Of a stretch of DNA of 27,893 nt, positions 1 to 8,350 are shown piece after piece (position 1 is the stretch's first letter; each line of letters starts with the position of its first letter). The DNA is from Chara braunii (taxonomy: Eukaryota; Streptophyta; Charophyceae; Charales; Characeae). The DNA lies in the NCBI GenBank assembly GCA_003427395.1, contig BFEA01000545.1:473547-501439 (forward strand). Direction: 5' to 3'. Made by a program: the position numbers and the translations under genes. The notes under the pieces were generated by a model, which worked only from the letters and a program-made list of their open reading frames with translations, was not told where the DNA came from and did not search any database.

Positions 1-2
1 AA

Positions 3-464
3 CTTAAAGTTCAAATCGGAACTCACCACACTGACGCGTTAGTGGACGGCGGAGCAGAAATCACCCTTATACGACGGGATTTCGCAACGGTCACGAGGTG
101 CACGGTAAACAAGGAAGTAGCAGGGAGTATCCGGGGAGCAGGTGGCGAAATTCCTTTCACAGGGTATGTCACCAAATGTGCAGTCAGGGCGGGAATCCGG
201 GAATCCATCTGGTCCTTTCAGCGGATGACCGTGATGGAAGAAATGGATCACGATGTAATCCTCGGGAGACCATGGTGCGCCAATGTGGAAATGATAGGAA
301 TGCATCTGCACGACGGCACATACATGGTAGACATTGAGGATCCGGTGACTGGTCGCGGAGAACTCCTCCGACTCCTCGGAACTAGAGGGGACCCTCTGAA
401 GGGCAAATTGGCAACCTGGTCGCCAACATTCGAAGAAAGTGCACGGAAGGGGGCATTCGCATGA
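3..464 (+). CDS. Retropepsin-like aspartic protease of element A (5' partial)
   Basis: The frame is open from base 3, so the apparent GTG start at 42 is only the valine before the active site; the protein enters from outside the window. The active-site motif reads ALVDGGAEITLI, where the family usually has D-[ST]-G-A. A second family signature, VILGRPW, lies about 70 residues later and corresponds to the conserved hydrophobic-Ile-Leu-Gly end of the retropepsin fold. The role would be maturation cleavage of the gag-pol polyprotein. The frame ends at TGA 462-464 and reopens directly in the same frame at ATG 465, so the stop may be a single mutation in a continuous polyprotein. Element B has the standard DSGAE motif at the equivalent place. 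Confidence 0.85.
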   Translation, partial: LKVQIGTHHTDALVDGGAEITLIRRDFATVTRCTVNKEVAGSIRGAGGEIPFTGYVTKCAVRAGIRESIWSFQRMTVMEEMDHDVILGRPWCANVEMIGMHLHDGTYMVDIEDPVTGRGELLRLLGTRGDPLKGKLATWSPTFEESARKGAFA

Positions 465-866
465 ATGGAAGGAATGAGGGAAAGGGTAGAAATTATGATT
501 GAGGAGGATTTTAGTAAAAAGGAGTGGATCAAGATGGGCTTGCCTGAAAAGAAGAGAAGGCCAGAGGACGAGTCCCTGGAAGTTATGGTGGCAGAAAAAG
601 AGTCGGAAGTCGAATTTGGGGCTAGCCTGCCCAAACCAAAGGAAGCCCGGAACGAAACGTCGGAGGTAGTGCTTAAAATCCCAGACTTATTACAACTCGT
701 TAAGGCCATCAGGTACCACAAAGTAGGGGTGGACCTCGCAACGCTTGCCAAATTTGAGGATGGGGTTCGAAAGGGCTACTGTCTGAATGGGAAGCTAGTC
801 AGCATCCAGCCCCGCGTCTTGGAGGTAGCAAGGCCAATCCCGACCGTTCAATTTTTAGGAGAATGA
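465..866 (+). CDS. Protease-RT linker segment of element A polyprotein
   Basis: This 133-residue stretch is in the same frame as the preceding protease, separated only by TGA 462-464. It is charged and Lys/Glu-rich at first, with no recognised enzymatic motif, then becomes more hydrophobic (for example LLQLVKAIRYHKVGVDL). Element B also has a Lys/Glu-rich segment between its ILGTPF protease motif and RT, which supports a real polyprotein linker. It ends at a TGA that overlaps the next ATG as ATGA (863-866), so the downstream RT frame is -1 relative to this one. Whether that overlap is functional (reinitiation or frameshift) or a single-base lesion cannot be told from one copy. Confidence 0.65.
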   Translation: MEGMRERVEIMIEEDFSKKEWIKMGLPEKKRRPEDESLEVMVAEKESEVEFGASLPKPKEARNETSEVVLKIPDLLQLVKAIRYHKVGVDLATLAKFEDGVRKGYCLNGKLVSIQPRVLEVARPIPTVQFLGE

Positions 867-2644
867 TCCCCGAAGGTAGTGTGCGAAAGTATAAACCCGT
901 AGGCAAGAAGGCCAAGCCGGTCTCGATCCTAGTGGAAACGTCAAAGGAAGAGGCCATGGAGAAGGAGGAGGAAATCTTGCGGGCAAAAAGAGAGGCACGA
1001 GCAACGGAAGGGCAGCGCATACCAGATGAGGTAGAAGACACCATGAAAATAGGAGTGGAAGGGTTTCTAACAACGGAAGAAACTCAATTGATAAGAAAGG
1101 CATGCCAGGAGTTTCATTTAACTTTCGCTTTCAACGATCGTCAGAAAGGACGATTGGACGCAAAGCTAGTTCCCCCTGTCAGGATCCACACCGTACAGCA
1201 CGAGTGTTGGAATGATAAAGGGTCCGCCTATGAGTTTGGGATAGCAGCGAAGGTCAACGACCTACTTAGAGCCAAAATAGATTCTTTCGTCGCTAAACCC
1301 ACCGCATCTCCCTACGCGAACAAGTGGTTCGTGTTCAGGAAGCCCAATAAGACACTCAGGTGGATCCAGGACCTGCAGAAGCTCAATGCGGTAACAATTA
1401 GGGACGCAGGCTCGCTTCCACAGACCGACTTATTGGCAGAATCCCATGCAAGGCGGAGCATTTACTCCCTGGTAGACTTGTACTCAGGATATGATCAGTT
1501 GCCGCTCGATGCGAGGGATAGACCGTATATCGCAATGCACACGTTGGTAGGACAGTTGCAGATGCAAGTGACCCCTATGGGCTTCACAAATGCGGTAGCA
1601 GAAACTCAGAGGAGGATGCTCGCCGTTGCAGGGGATATGTTTCCGGAAAAGTGTGAACCTTACATAGATGATAATCCCGTGAAAGGCGCAAGATACAAAG
1701 ATGAGACGGAAGTGCAACCGGGAGTGCGAAAGTTCGTCTGGGACCACTTGCAGGATATTAAGGACTTACTCCAGCGATTCCTAGTCTACAACATTACTGC
1801 AAGCGGGCCCAAGAGCATCTTGGCCTTCCCGGAAGTAACCATACTGGGATTTCGCTGTGGAGCCTATGGGAGGAAACCCGATCCAGCAAAGACTGATAAG
1901 ATCTCTCAGTGGCCGACACCCCTGCGTACCACGACGGAAGTACGAGCCTTCCTAAGGGTGGTTGGGTTCTGGAGGATCTTCATCAAAGGTTTCGCAAAGA
2001 TAGCAGAACCCATCCGCGCGATGATTAGGGAAGGCGGCACTATGGATTGGACTGAGGATAGGGAAGAGGCAGCCCAGACCCTGAAAGACATCCTGTCATC
2101 CGATCAGGTCACGTTAGCAGCACCCTGCTTCAATGGAGAGGTAGGACGGCCCTTCATCTTAGAAACAGACGGGGGACCATTGGCAGTGGAGGGAGTATTG
2201 ATACAGAGAAGCGAGGAGGGCAAAGAAAGACCAATCAAATTTGAAAGTAGGACCCTGAATTCAGCAGAACGACGGTATTCGCAGTTCAAGAAGGAGGTCT
2301 TAGCAATCCTGCATTGTCTTAAGACCTTCCAGGCATACCTGTTCGAGAGGCGATTTATCCTAAGAATCGATCCCACCAACGTTGTCGGAGCCCTAAAGAA
2401 CTACAAGCCCATAGACCCGACTGTTGGCAAATGGATAGGCTTCATATGGCAATTCGACTATAAGATCGAGCGAATTGCAGGGCTTCGAAATAGGGCAGAT
2501 GGGTTTAGCAGGGTTTGTATCACGCCAGAAGGAGTAGAGGACACAAAACCAATTGACGCCTTCCTGGAGTACGAAGGAGGGACCCTTGTCGTGGATAATG
2601 AGATGGCAGATCCGGCAATTACAACAGGTCAGTTGCTGATTTAG
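863..2644 (+). CDS. Reverse transcriptase-RNase H of element A
   Basis: This is an intact 593-residue frame. It copies element RNA into cDNA and degrades the template. After a charged leader of about 60 residues, RT motifs appear in order: PYANKWFVFRKP near 150, LVDLYSGYDQLPL with catalytic D205, VTPMGFTNAVAETQ near 237, and YIDD at 267-270 with D269/D270. The RNase H domain follows: ETDGGP with D436, FKKEVLAILH with E478, RIDP with D503, and NRADGFSR with D546, giving the full acidic set. The loop after the first RNase H Asp (GGPLAVEG) differs from the common DASxxGxGA form, but element B shares it. The frame stops at TAG 2642-2644 and continues in phase into integrase. The ATG at 863 may be only the point where the frame opens. 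Confidence 0.93.
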   Translation: MIPEGSVRKYKPVGKKAKPVSILVETSKEEAMEKEEEILRAKREARATEGQRIPDEVEDTMKIGVEGFLTTEETQLIRKACQEFHLTFAFNDRQKGRLDAKLVPPVRIHTVQHECWNDKGSAYEFGIAAKVNDLLRAKIDSFVAKPTASPYANKWFVFRKPNKTLRWIQDLQKLNAVTIRDAGSLPQTDLLAESHARRSIYSLVDLYSGYDQLPLDARDRPYIAMHTLVGQLQMQVTPMGFTNAVAETQRRMLAVAGDMFPEKCEPYIDDNPVKGARYKDETEVQPGVRKFVWDHLQDIKDLLQRFLVYNITASGPKSILAFPEVTILGFRCGAYGRKPDPAKTDKISQWPTPLRTTTEVRAFLRVVGFWRIFIKGFAKIAEPIRAMIREGGTMDWTEDREEAAQTLKDILSSDQVTLAAPCFNGEVGRPFILETDGGPLAVEGVLIQRSEEGKERPIKFESRTLNSAERRYSQFKKEVLAILHCLKTFQAYLFERRFILRIDPTNVVGALKNYKPIDPTVGKWIGFIWQFDYKIERIAGLRNRADGFSRVCITPEGVEDTKPIDAFLEYEGGTLVVDNEMADPAITTGQLLI

Positions 2645-2647
2645 ACC

Positions 2648-3793
2648 TTGGAAAAGGGCGTACCTGCAGTGGTTGCAGAACTCAGGGAAGGACTAGTCAC
2701 CACGGTCAGGCGCAAAGAGGAAAAGGACTCGTGGGGAGCAGAAGTAGGGGCCAGAGAGGAACTGATGGCAATGATCGTGGAGGGGGGACGGGACTCAGTG
2801 ATGACGTTAGCCGAAGCCTGGGCGCAGAAGGAGTGTAAGTATCTAGTCAACCTCAATCGGGAGGAGCAGGGTACGGATCAGAAGAAACAAGAGTTCTTCC
2901 TCATACAGATGTACGAGGGCGTCTTCAAAGAAATCGGTCTGCTACTTGTAGGGAACAAACAACCCATGGAAGTCAGTCCCAAGGCAAGGGAGGAAGTCGA
3001 AAAGTATGTTCTACGAAATGACCACCTTTTCAAGAAAGAGGAAGGGATGATACCTAGGCGTGTCGTTTGTGGGAGGTCTAGGCAGTTGGACGTAATTCAG
3101 GCAATGCATGACGGGCTAGCTGGAGGTCACCGGTCGTCCAAGGGGACACTTGCAAAGATCGTGCCCCTGTACTTTTGGCCACGGATGGCAGGCATGGTCG
3201 CAACGTATTGTCAAACGTGTCTGATATGTCAAGAAAGGAGCGCCGTACAAGTTTACGAGCCCCTTAGACCCACCCGGGTACTGGGACCCGGACACCTTGT
3301 TCACCTCGATCTTGCCGTTATGCCCGTATCGACGGATGGGTTTAGATACATCTTGGATGCAAGGGATAATCTTAGTGGCTATGTAGAAGCCGTAGCCCTC
3401 AAGAAGAAGACGGGGAAAGTGGTGGCCGACTGGGTGGAAGACTTCTACCTAAGGCACCCTTTCGTGCGCAGGTTTATAGCAGACAATAGGACAAAATTCG
3501 TTAACCAGGAAGTGTTGAACAAGCTTAAAACATTGTGTGTACCGATCAAGATCACCGAGCCCCACCATCCTGAGGCAAATGCACCAGTAGAAGGGGTCAC
3601 CGGACTTTTGAAGAACACAATCGCAAAGTTGGCAGCAGATAATTTGGGAAGTTGGCCACGGTTTCTCAAGCAGGCAGTCTTCGCCGAGAACATGACTCCA
3701 AAAAGAACAACGGGATGTATTCCAGCAGAACTCTGGTATGGAAGGGAGATCAATTTTCCGATAGAAGCTTTAGTCCCTACCTTCCACACTTGA
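2648..3793 (+). CDS. Integrase of element A: zinc finger and catalytic core
   Basis: Integrase inserts the cDNA into the host genome. The segment is in frame with RT-RNase H, separated only by TAG 2642-2644; the TTG at 2648 is merely the first possible initiator and probably not used. The HHCC zinc-binding domain shows H154 and H161 (MHDGLAGGH) and the Cys cluster CQTCLIC at 188-194. The core carries D221 (VHLDLAVMP), D279 (FIADNRTKF) and E315 (EANAPVEGV), with exactly 35 residues between the second and third, the DD35E spacing of retroviral-type integrases. The second motif reads DNR where DNG is commoner. The conserved LWYGREINFPIEAL follows near residue 362, then the frame closes early at TGA 3791-3793 because of a frame change just upstream. 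Confidence 0.9.
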   Translation: MEKGVPAVVAELREGLVTTVRRKEEKDSWGAEVGAREELMAMIVEGGRDSVMTLAEAWAQKECKYLVNLNREEQGTDQKKQEFFLIQMYEGVFKEIGLLLVGNKQPMEVSPKAREEVEKYVLRNDHLFKKEEGMIPRRVVCGRSRQLDVIQAMHDGLAGGHRSSKGTLAKIVPLYFWPRMAGMVATYCQTCLICQERSAVQVYEPLRPTRVLGPGHLVHLDLAVMPVSTDGFRYILDARDNLSGYVEAVALKKKTGKVVADWVEDFYLRHPFVRRFIADNRTKFVNQEVLNKLKTLCVPIKITEPHHPEANAPVEGVTGLLKNTIAKLAADNLGSWPRFLKQAVFAENMTPKRTTGCIPAELWYGREINFPIEALVPTFHT

Positions 3794-4197
3794 GACCGGA
3801 AGAGTTAATCACCGCATGTTATCAGCAGGTCGCCAGGAATGAGGAGGCACTCGAGGAAGTAGTCAATCGTGTGACGGACAGCCGAATGAGGGATACAACA
3901 AGATGGGACCAGGTTAAGAACATTCGGAAGGAGCCACTCCAGGTGGGGGAAAAGGTGTTAGTTAGGAACTCGGCTCTTGAAAGCACATGGTTCGAGCAAC
4001 TGGGAAAAAGATTCAAAGGGCCCTACAGGCTCGCTAAGCGGGTGGGACTGAACACGTTTGAACTTGAGGATCTCGATGGTACTAGCATAAGAGGGTCATT
4101 TCCTGGACAGAGACTGGTCAGATTTTTTAGCAGGGATCCAGTGGAACAGTGGCTACAAGAGGCTCAGGACAGGGAAACGGGGGAATTGACAGCCTGA
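3777..4197 (+). CDS. Integrase C-terminal (GPY-like) module of element A
   Basis: The true C-terminus continues in another frame from about 3780, where the integrase core frame ends. It has a helical segment (RPEELITACYQQVARNEEA) and then a GPF/Y-type module: GEKVLVRNS, then FKGPYRLAKRVG, then FELEDLDGT. Such modules in Ty3/gypsy integrases are SH3-like and help bind DNA. No chromodomain follows; the protein ends at TGA 4195-4197 soon after VRFFSRDPVEQWL. The frame technically opens further upstream at 3652, but that part is out of phase with the integrase core and is not meaningful. The same module occurs in element B at 5936-6180. Confidence 0.85.
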
Positions 4198-4470
4198 AAG
4201 GCAGGAAGTTGGCTATAAGTACTGGACCGCCTCCCTGTGGAAGTGATCATGACCACAGGGATTGTTCTTTTGTGTGTCTTGCTTTTGTGGAACGTGGGGA
4301 GACTGCCTGGGCTGACTGTGACGGCGCTTGGGAGCACGAGACAGTGTATTATAGTTTTTTGCAATCCAACATTAACAAATTAAAATAAACCCCATAAATA
4401 AAACAATAAATAACAAATAACAATTAATACATAACAACTCTTCATACTCAGGATTTATTGATTGCCTTGG
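4198..4470 (+). other. Non-coding 3' flank of element A
   Basis: No gene is seen. An 8-bp perfect inverted repeat lies at 4233-4240 and 4253-4260 (CCCTGTGG / CCACAGGG). The stretch 4376-4440 is strongly A-rich with repeated AATAA words. It probably belongs to the 3' untranslated region or LTR of element A, but no LTR edge could be fixed because the 5' LTR is outside the window. Confidence 0.5.
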
Positions 4471-4474
4471 TTTT

Positions 4475-5697
4475 GGCCCACCACGGGCCAGGATTGTCAG
4501 ACGTCCCGTCAGTCTGACACACCTCATTCTGCCCGCCTCAGGCCAGGACTAGTCAGACCATTTGTCTTGACAGCCCCTTTGACCTGCCTCCAGGTCAGGA
4601 CCAATCATACCCACTACTCGAGTATGACAGCCCTTTGGCACTCTCGCCAAGACACCCAGACTATAGCGGGTCTGGTCACCCTATGACAGTAGACGTCCCG
4701 TCACTCAAACTGTCCCGAACCCGGATTTGACCACTGGGGTCAGGGACCGACTCACCTACCAGTTTTTGGCCAAGGGCGCTGGCTACCCCGCCCAGATTTT
4801 TGAACGTGGGACCCGGTCTAACCACAGTTCCAGGCTCTGGCTAACCTCACTGGATTGCATCCTCTGACTGCGGTAGGGTTCCAGTTGACCCCTTTCTGCC
4901 TCATAGGCCAGACCACCGGATTCTTAGCCTCGGCTGACTACGGAATTCGACACTCGCGTCGAGGACCTGCTGACCCCACCAGATTGCAACCTATTGCGGT
5001 AAGGCTCTGGCTGGCCCCGACAATCAACTCATCCTTAGGTTAAAGAAGAAAACCCCAGGCACAGACAGTCAGACAAGCATATCATAACCCCACAAGCAGA
5101 CTGCCCACGTCCCATAACAGAACAAACATCTCTCAAGAGACGCCTCGTTAGTCTCAAGAGGCACTAAACAATAACATGTTAGCCAACACTAAGAGTTTGC
5201 AAGAGACCTCCCTTCAGTCACAAGCAAAAACTTTGTGCTAGCCCCAGAGAGGTCCCTTCCCTCAACTGGGATTTCTTTTTCCAAGAGACGTCCCGTCAGT
5301 CTCAAGGAAATACTGAAACTCTGATCTCAGAGAGGTCCCTTCCCTCACCTGAGTGAAGACAGGCCCTTAACCAAAAAACACGAAGTCCCTCTACTGACCA
5401 CCCTCAGTCAAGTAAAGCTAAACTTTTTTATGCCTGCCTTCATCTGAATCTCTTCTATGGACAACTTAGTCTGAGATACGAAGTCCTTCTGCTGATAACT
5501 TTCATTCAGACAGAACTGAACTTCTTTATGCCCATCATGCTTTCTTTTTGTGATAAGAGTAATACTGCTCATATCATTTGATGTGCCACAGCCATAAGTT
5601 TCTCAGATCTTGACACTGTGTCAATACTCCCAGAACTGTACTCACAGTTACTCCCGGCTCTCAGGACTTGACACTCATGGAACGACTGCAGCGCTGC
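4475..5697. repeat. Chain of short inverted repeats with variable arms and recurring loops
   Basis: Short stem-loops follow one another at close spacing. Examples are arms at 4475-4479/4485-4489 (GGCCC/GGGCC), 4496-4502/4512-4518 (GTCAGAC/GTCTGAC), 4581-4586/4591-4596 (GACCTG/CAGGTC), 4606-4610/4622-4626, 4635-4639/4646-4650 and 4656-4661/4670-4675. Further ones are 4685-4690/4709-4714, 5137-5141/5151-5155, 5243-5247/5266-5270, 5285-5289/5299-5303, 5326-5330/5349-5353, 5610-5616/5618-5624 and 5634-5639/5644-5649. The word ACGTCCCGTCA occurs three times (4501, 4693, 5288) inside loops closed by different stems. AGAGGTCCCTTCCCTCA occurs twice (5248, 5331), once closed by CCCAG/CTGGG and once by CTCAG/CTGAG. 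No protein is encoded. It may be LTR or 3'-UTR of element A or B. Confidence 0.65.
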
Positions 5698-5699
5698 GT

Positions 5700-5935
5700 C
5701 AAAGATATAGTCTCATTAACTTAGTTGCTTGCTGAAATAGATAATAATATAACTTGTTGAAAACTAGTATATTGGAACTGAGATGCTGAAACTGAAGTAC
5801 AAAAACTGAAATACTGAAACTGAAATACTCAATTGACTATGCAAGAATGATCTTTGTCTGATGATAACTGAAAGATATAGCCTCACTGTCTCAGTGTCTT
5901 ATTGTACTCTTTCTCGGTCCTCTATGACCGTTCTC
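5700..5935. other. Non-coding stretch with a CTGAAA-type simple repeat
   Basis: No gene is seen. A degenerate simple repeat of CTGAAATA/CTGAAAC words occupies about 5775-5830. A pyrimidine run at 5951-5972, inside the end of element B's integrase, reads as a polypurine tract on the - strand, so the 3' LTR of element B may begin near here. Confidence 0.4.
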
Positions 5936-6185
5936 TTACTTGGATGGTTGACTTCTCTTTCCTCTCTTTGGAGTCACTGTAGGGATCAAGTCAGGGTCTC
6001 TGAAGATGAACTTACGAAGTCTTGACCCTGATACCATGTCATGAACCCTGGATCCATCCATTTCTGATATCTCATAACTTTGCCCTCTGCTTCTCCTGTA
6101 ATTCTGTAAGGACCAAGCCATCTGGGCTCCAACCTCTTAGTCCATTGCGTCTCAAGGGAACTGTCAAACAGAAGGACAACATCTC
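5936..6185 (-). pseudogene. Integrase C-terminal module of element B (frameshifted)
   Basis: Two - strand frames together give the GPY-like module. The first, at about 6180-6080, reads DVVLLFDSSLETQW and then WLGPYRITGEAEGK. The second (ending at 5936) reads YEISEMDGSRVHD and then LRKFIFRDPD. These parallel element A's KVLVRNSALESTWF, FKGPYRLAKR, FELEDLDGT and LVRFFSRDP in the same order. The frame change is near 6080. The protein ends at the stop at 5936-5938, in a basic tail. The role would be DNA binding by integrase, but this copy is broken. Confidence 0.75.
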
Positions 6186-6192
6186 AAAACTT

Positions 6193-6712
6193 TTATTTCT
6201 CTTTTCTTATATATATTTTTTTGTTCCACCTTTCTTGATCCGATAGTCTGCTGGATGCCATTCTCTCTGTTGCATCCATCACTGCCTGATCTACTTCAGC
6301 TATCTGCCTCATTCTGATATGAAGGAGCTCTGAAATAGAATAATTCCTGTCACTTTCTTGACTTGTCCATGTCTTGACAATTGGTAGTGTAGCATAACGG
6401 CCATACCACAGTGTAAAAGGTGCATAACCAGTACTTCTCTTCACTGTGATATTATCAGCATATACATCAGCTCTTAATACCTTCGGCCAGTTGCTGAGTT
6501 TCCCTTCACACCACTTGGCCAATGAATCTTTCAGAGTTTTGTGGCCTCTTTCAACAGGTGCATTCGCTTCAGGATGGTAAATAGTCACATACCGAATTCT
6601 GACACCCAATCTGAGTGTAATTCTTCTGACGACCTCATTTCTGAATTCTGATCCTCTGTCTCAGACAAATTATCTGATAAAAGGATATCTGAGATAGACT
6701 TCCTCTATCCAA
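6193..6712 (-). pseudogene. Integrase core, second half, of element B
   Basis: The segment from 6609 leftward is open and contains HPEANAPVERGHK with the third catalytic residue (Glu), followed by TLWYGRYATLP, the equivalent of A's LWYGREINFP. Between 6712 and 6610 the same frame reads VADWIEEVYLRYPF and then DRGSEFRNE, which supplies the second catalytic Asp, but it is interrupted by two stop codons. The frame ends at 6193 in a Lys-rich run where the C-terminal module should follow in another frame. Compared with A the sequence is colinear here. Confidence 0.8.
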
Positions 6713-7045
6713 TCAGCCACTTGTGTATCTCATCCCACCCTTGCCAGGAGGCATAGTGATGAGATCCAAATGGACTCTACTACCTGGCTCTACCAGGATT
6801 GAAGGGAATAGGGGCTCAATCATCCTTGTGGTAGACCTCTTCCGACATAAGACACATGATTTACAGTATCTGAAAATCATGTCTCTCATGCCAGGCCAGA
6901 AGTAGAGTTTGACAATCTTGGAGTAGGTAGCCTCAGCAGCCCTGTGACCACCAGCGACCCCCTCGTGTAGGGCAGCAATTAAATCTAACTTCCTCTCTTT
7001 ATTACAAACCACTCTTTGTGGAGATAGGCCTCCCTTACCATCCAC
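6713..7045 (-). pseudogene. Integrase zinc finger and start of core, element B
   Basis: It contains the HHCC domain: LHEGVAGGH supplies the two His and YCKSCVLC the Cys, with KLYFWPGMRDM between them as in many gypsy integrases. VHLDLITMP gives the first catalytic Asp. It then breaks at GGMRYTSG followed by a stop. Aligned to element A, about 22-25 residues after GFRY are missing before VADW, so this is a deletion plus frame change inside the catalytic core and the copy cannot make active integrase. The frame upstream of 7045 is the Glu-rich linker, reached through an in-frame stop. Confidence 0.8.
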
Positions 7046-7048
7046 AAA

Positions 7049-7471
7049 GAGATGTCCTCTCTTTAATCTGAATTTCTTACTTTAATCCTTACAATAATAT
7101 TCTTTTAGTTGCTCCTTTTCCATCTTTCTGCCAATCTGTTCATAATTTTCATCATATTCTTCAAAGAAGAAAAATATCTCTTCTTCCTTCTTTTCACCCT
7201 CTTCTTCTTCCTTTGAACCTGAACTTTCCCCAATCTCATGAGCAGCCACTGCTGCTGCGTTAACTTTAACATAGCAATCATTTTATTCATCTTTCTCTTC
7301 TTTCCCAAGAACCGATTCGTAAATGTACGCACTAGGAATCTCTCCCCAGCTGTCTCTCTCTTCTGGTCATGGATTCCACTTGTAGGAGCATGACACTTCA
7401 TTATCCTCATCATCTTTTTCATTAAGAAAATTATCAACATAGGCAGATTCTTCAATTGTTCCATTCACATC
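7049..7471 (-). pseudogene. Acidic linker between RNase H and integrase, element B
   Basis: The same frame as RNase H continues past TAA 7472-7474 into an acidic linker (NEKDDEDNEVS, then SGSKEEEEGEKKEEE) and on to the integrase zinc finger. It is interrupted by further stops near 7375, 7287 and 7082. A different frame that happens to stay open across 7105-7464 gives a Met/Lys-rich peptide with no family features and is taken as a shadow. Element A has its own in-frame TAG in the corresponding linker. Confidence 0.55.
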
Positions 7472-8350
7472 TTATTCTTCTTCCTCTCGCCACTCAATCC
7501 GGCTTAGGCCATCCGCTCTATTCTTCTCGGTGGGGATCTTTTCCAGTCTAAAGTCATATGTCCAGATGAAGGCGATCCATCTGCTGACTGTTGGATCTAC
7601 CTGTTGGTGCTTTTTAATGACACCTATCACAGCAGATGCATCAGTCCTCATGATGAATCTCCTTCCTAAAACGTAGTGCCTGAAGCACCTGAGGCGATGG
7701 ATGATTGATAGTAGCTCTTTCCTGAATTGGGTGTAGCCTCTTTCATTAGAATTGAGAGTTCTGCTTTCAAATCTTAGAGGTCTTTCTCTCCCATTTTCAT
7801 CTTTCTGAATAAGCACTCCACCCAAAGCAACTGGTCCTCCATCCGCCTCAATGATGAAAGGTCTCGTCTCCTCATCATCATAATATGACACTCTCAGCCC
7901 TACACCACCATCTCTTAGTTTTTCTTGCAATGTTTCTGCTGCAGCTTGTCTTTTATCATTCCATGCTAAGTTTGCACCTTGCCTTACCATTTCTCTCAGA
8001 GGCTCTGCAAGGGCAGCAAAATGAGGGATAAAAATTCTCCAGAATCCACGAACTTCCAAGAAACTCCTGACGTCTGTCACTTTTTTCAGAGGCAGAGGCC
8101 AGTTCAAGATATTGTCTATCTTTTTGGGATCTGGACTCCTACCCTTGGAGAAGCATATGAAGCCCAAGATTATCACTTCTGGTTGGAAGAGAAGGGACTT
8201 TGGTCCACGGGCAGTCATATTACACTTCCGAAGTCTTTCTAAGACCATCTTTACTCCTTCAGCATGTTCCCAGACAAACTTTCTGACTCCCCCTGCAACC
8301 CACGTCTCATCTCTTACCAAAGGTCCTTTTACAGGATCATCATCAATGTA
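7472..8350 (-). pseudogene. RT palm (YIDD) through RNase H, element B
   Basis: The frame begins with YIDDDPVKG at 8350-8324, upstream of the first Met, and runs 282 residues on from 8320. It contains the RT thumb/connection (ARGPKSLLF, ILGFICFSKGRSPDP), then RNase H: EADGGPVALGGVLIQ, FRKELLSIIH, MRTDASAVIG and NRADGLSR. It closes at TAA 7472-7474 in a Glu run. One expected position reads EADGG where A has ETDGG; the Asp is kept. It is out of frame with the first half of RT by a change immediately before the YIDD box. Confidence 0.88.

Larger units (their letters stand above)
1..4197 (+). mobile_element. Element A: Ty3/gypsy LTR retrotransposon, 5' end outside window
   Basis: Reading left to right, the + strand encodes retropepsin, a charged linker, reverse transcriptase, RNase H, an HHCC zinc-finger integrase and an integrase C-terminal module. 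Integrase after RNase H is the Ty3/gypsy (Metaviridae) order. The gag, PBS and 5' LTR would lie left of base 1. The coding path is broken by an in-frame TGA (462-464), a frame change at an ATGA overlap (863-866), an in-frame TAG (2642-2644) and a frame change near 3780. Catalytic residues of RT, RNase H and integrase are all present, so the copy looks recent but defective. Its 3' LTR was not delimited; a purine-rich stretch near 4171-4185 could be the polypurine tract. Confidence 0.9.

Noticed and set aside
1484-2379. Three - strand frames opposite RT-RNase H of element A
   Set aside because: They are antisense shadows of a strongly supported coding frame.
4475-5360. A CRISPR array, considered because of repeated short motifs
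   Set aside because: There are no constant direct repeats of 24-40 bp with regular unique spacers; the recurring words are loops of variable hairpins and the context is eukaryotic.
4198-5935. 3' LTRs of elements A and B as defined features
   Set aside because: No terminal direct-repeat partner is available in the window for either, so edges would be guesses.
7105-7464. 119-residue - strand frame rich in Met, Lys and Arg
   Set aside because: It is out of phase with the RNase H-integrase path. The in-phase frame reads as a sensible acidic linker, so this is a shadow.
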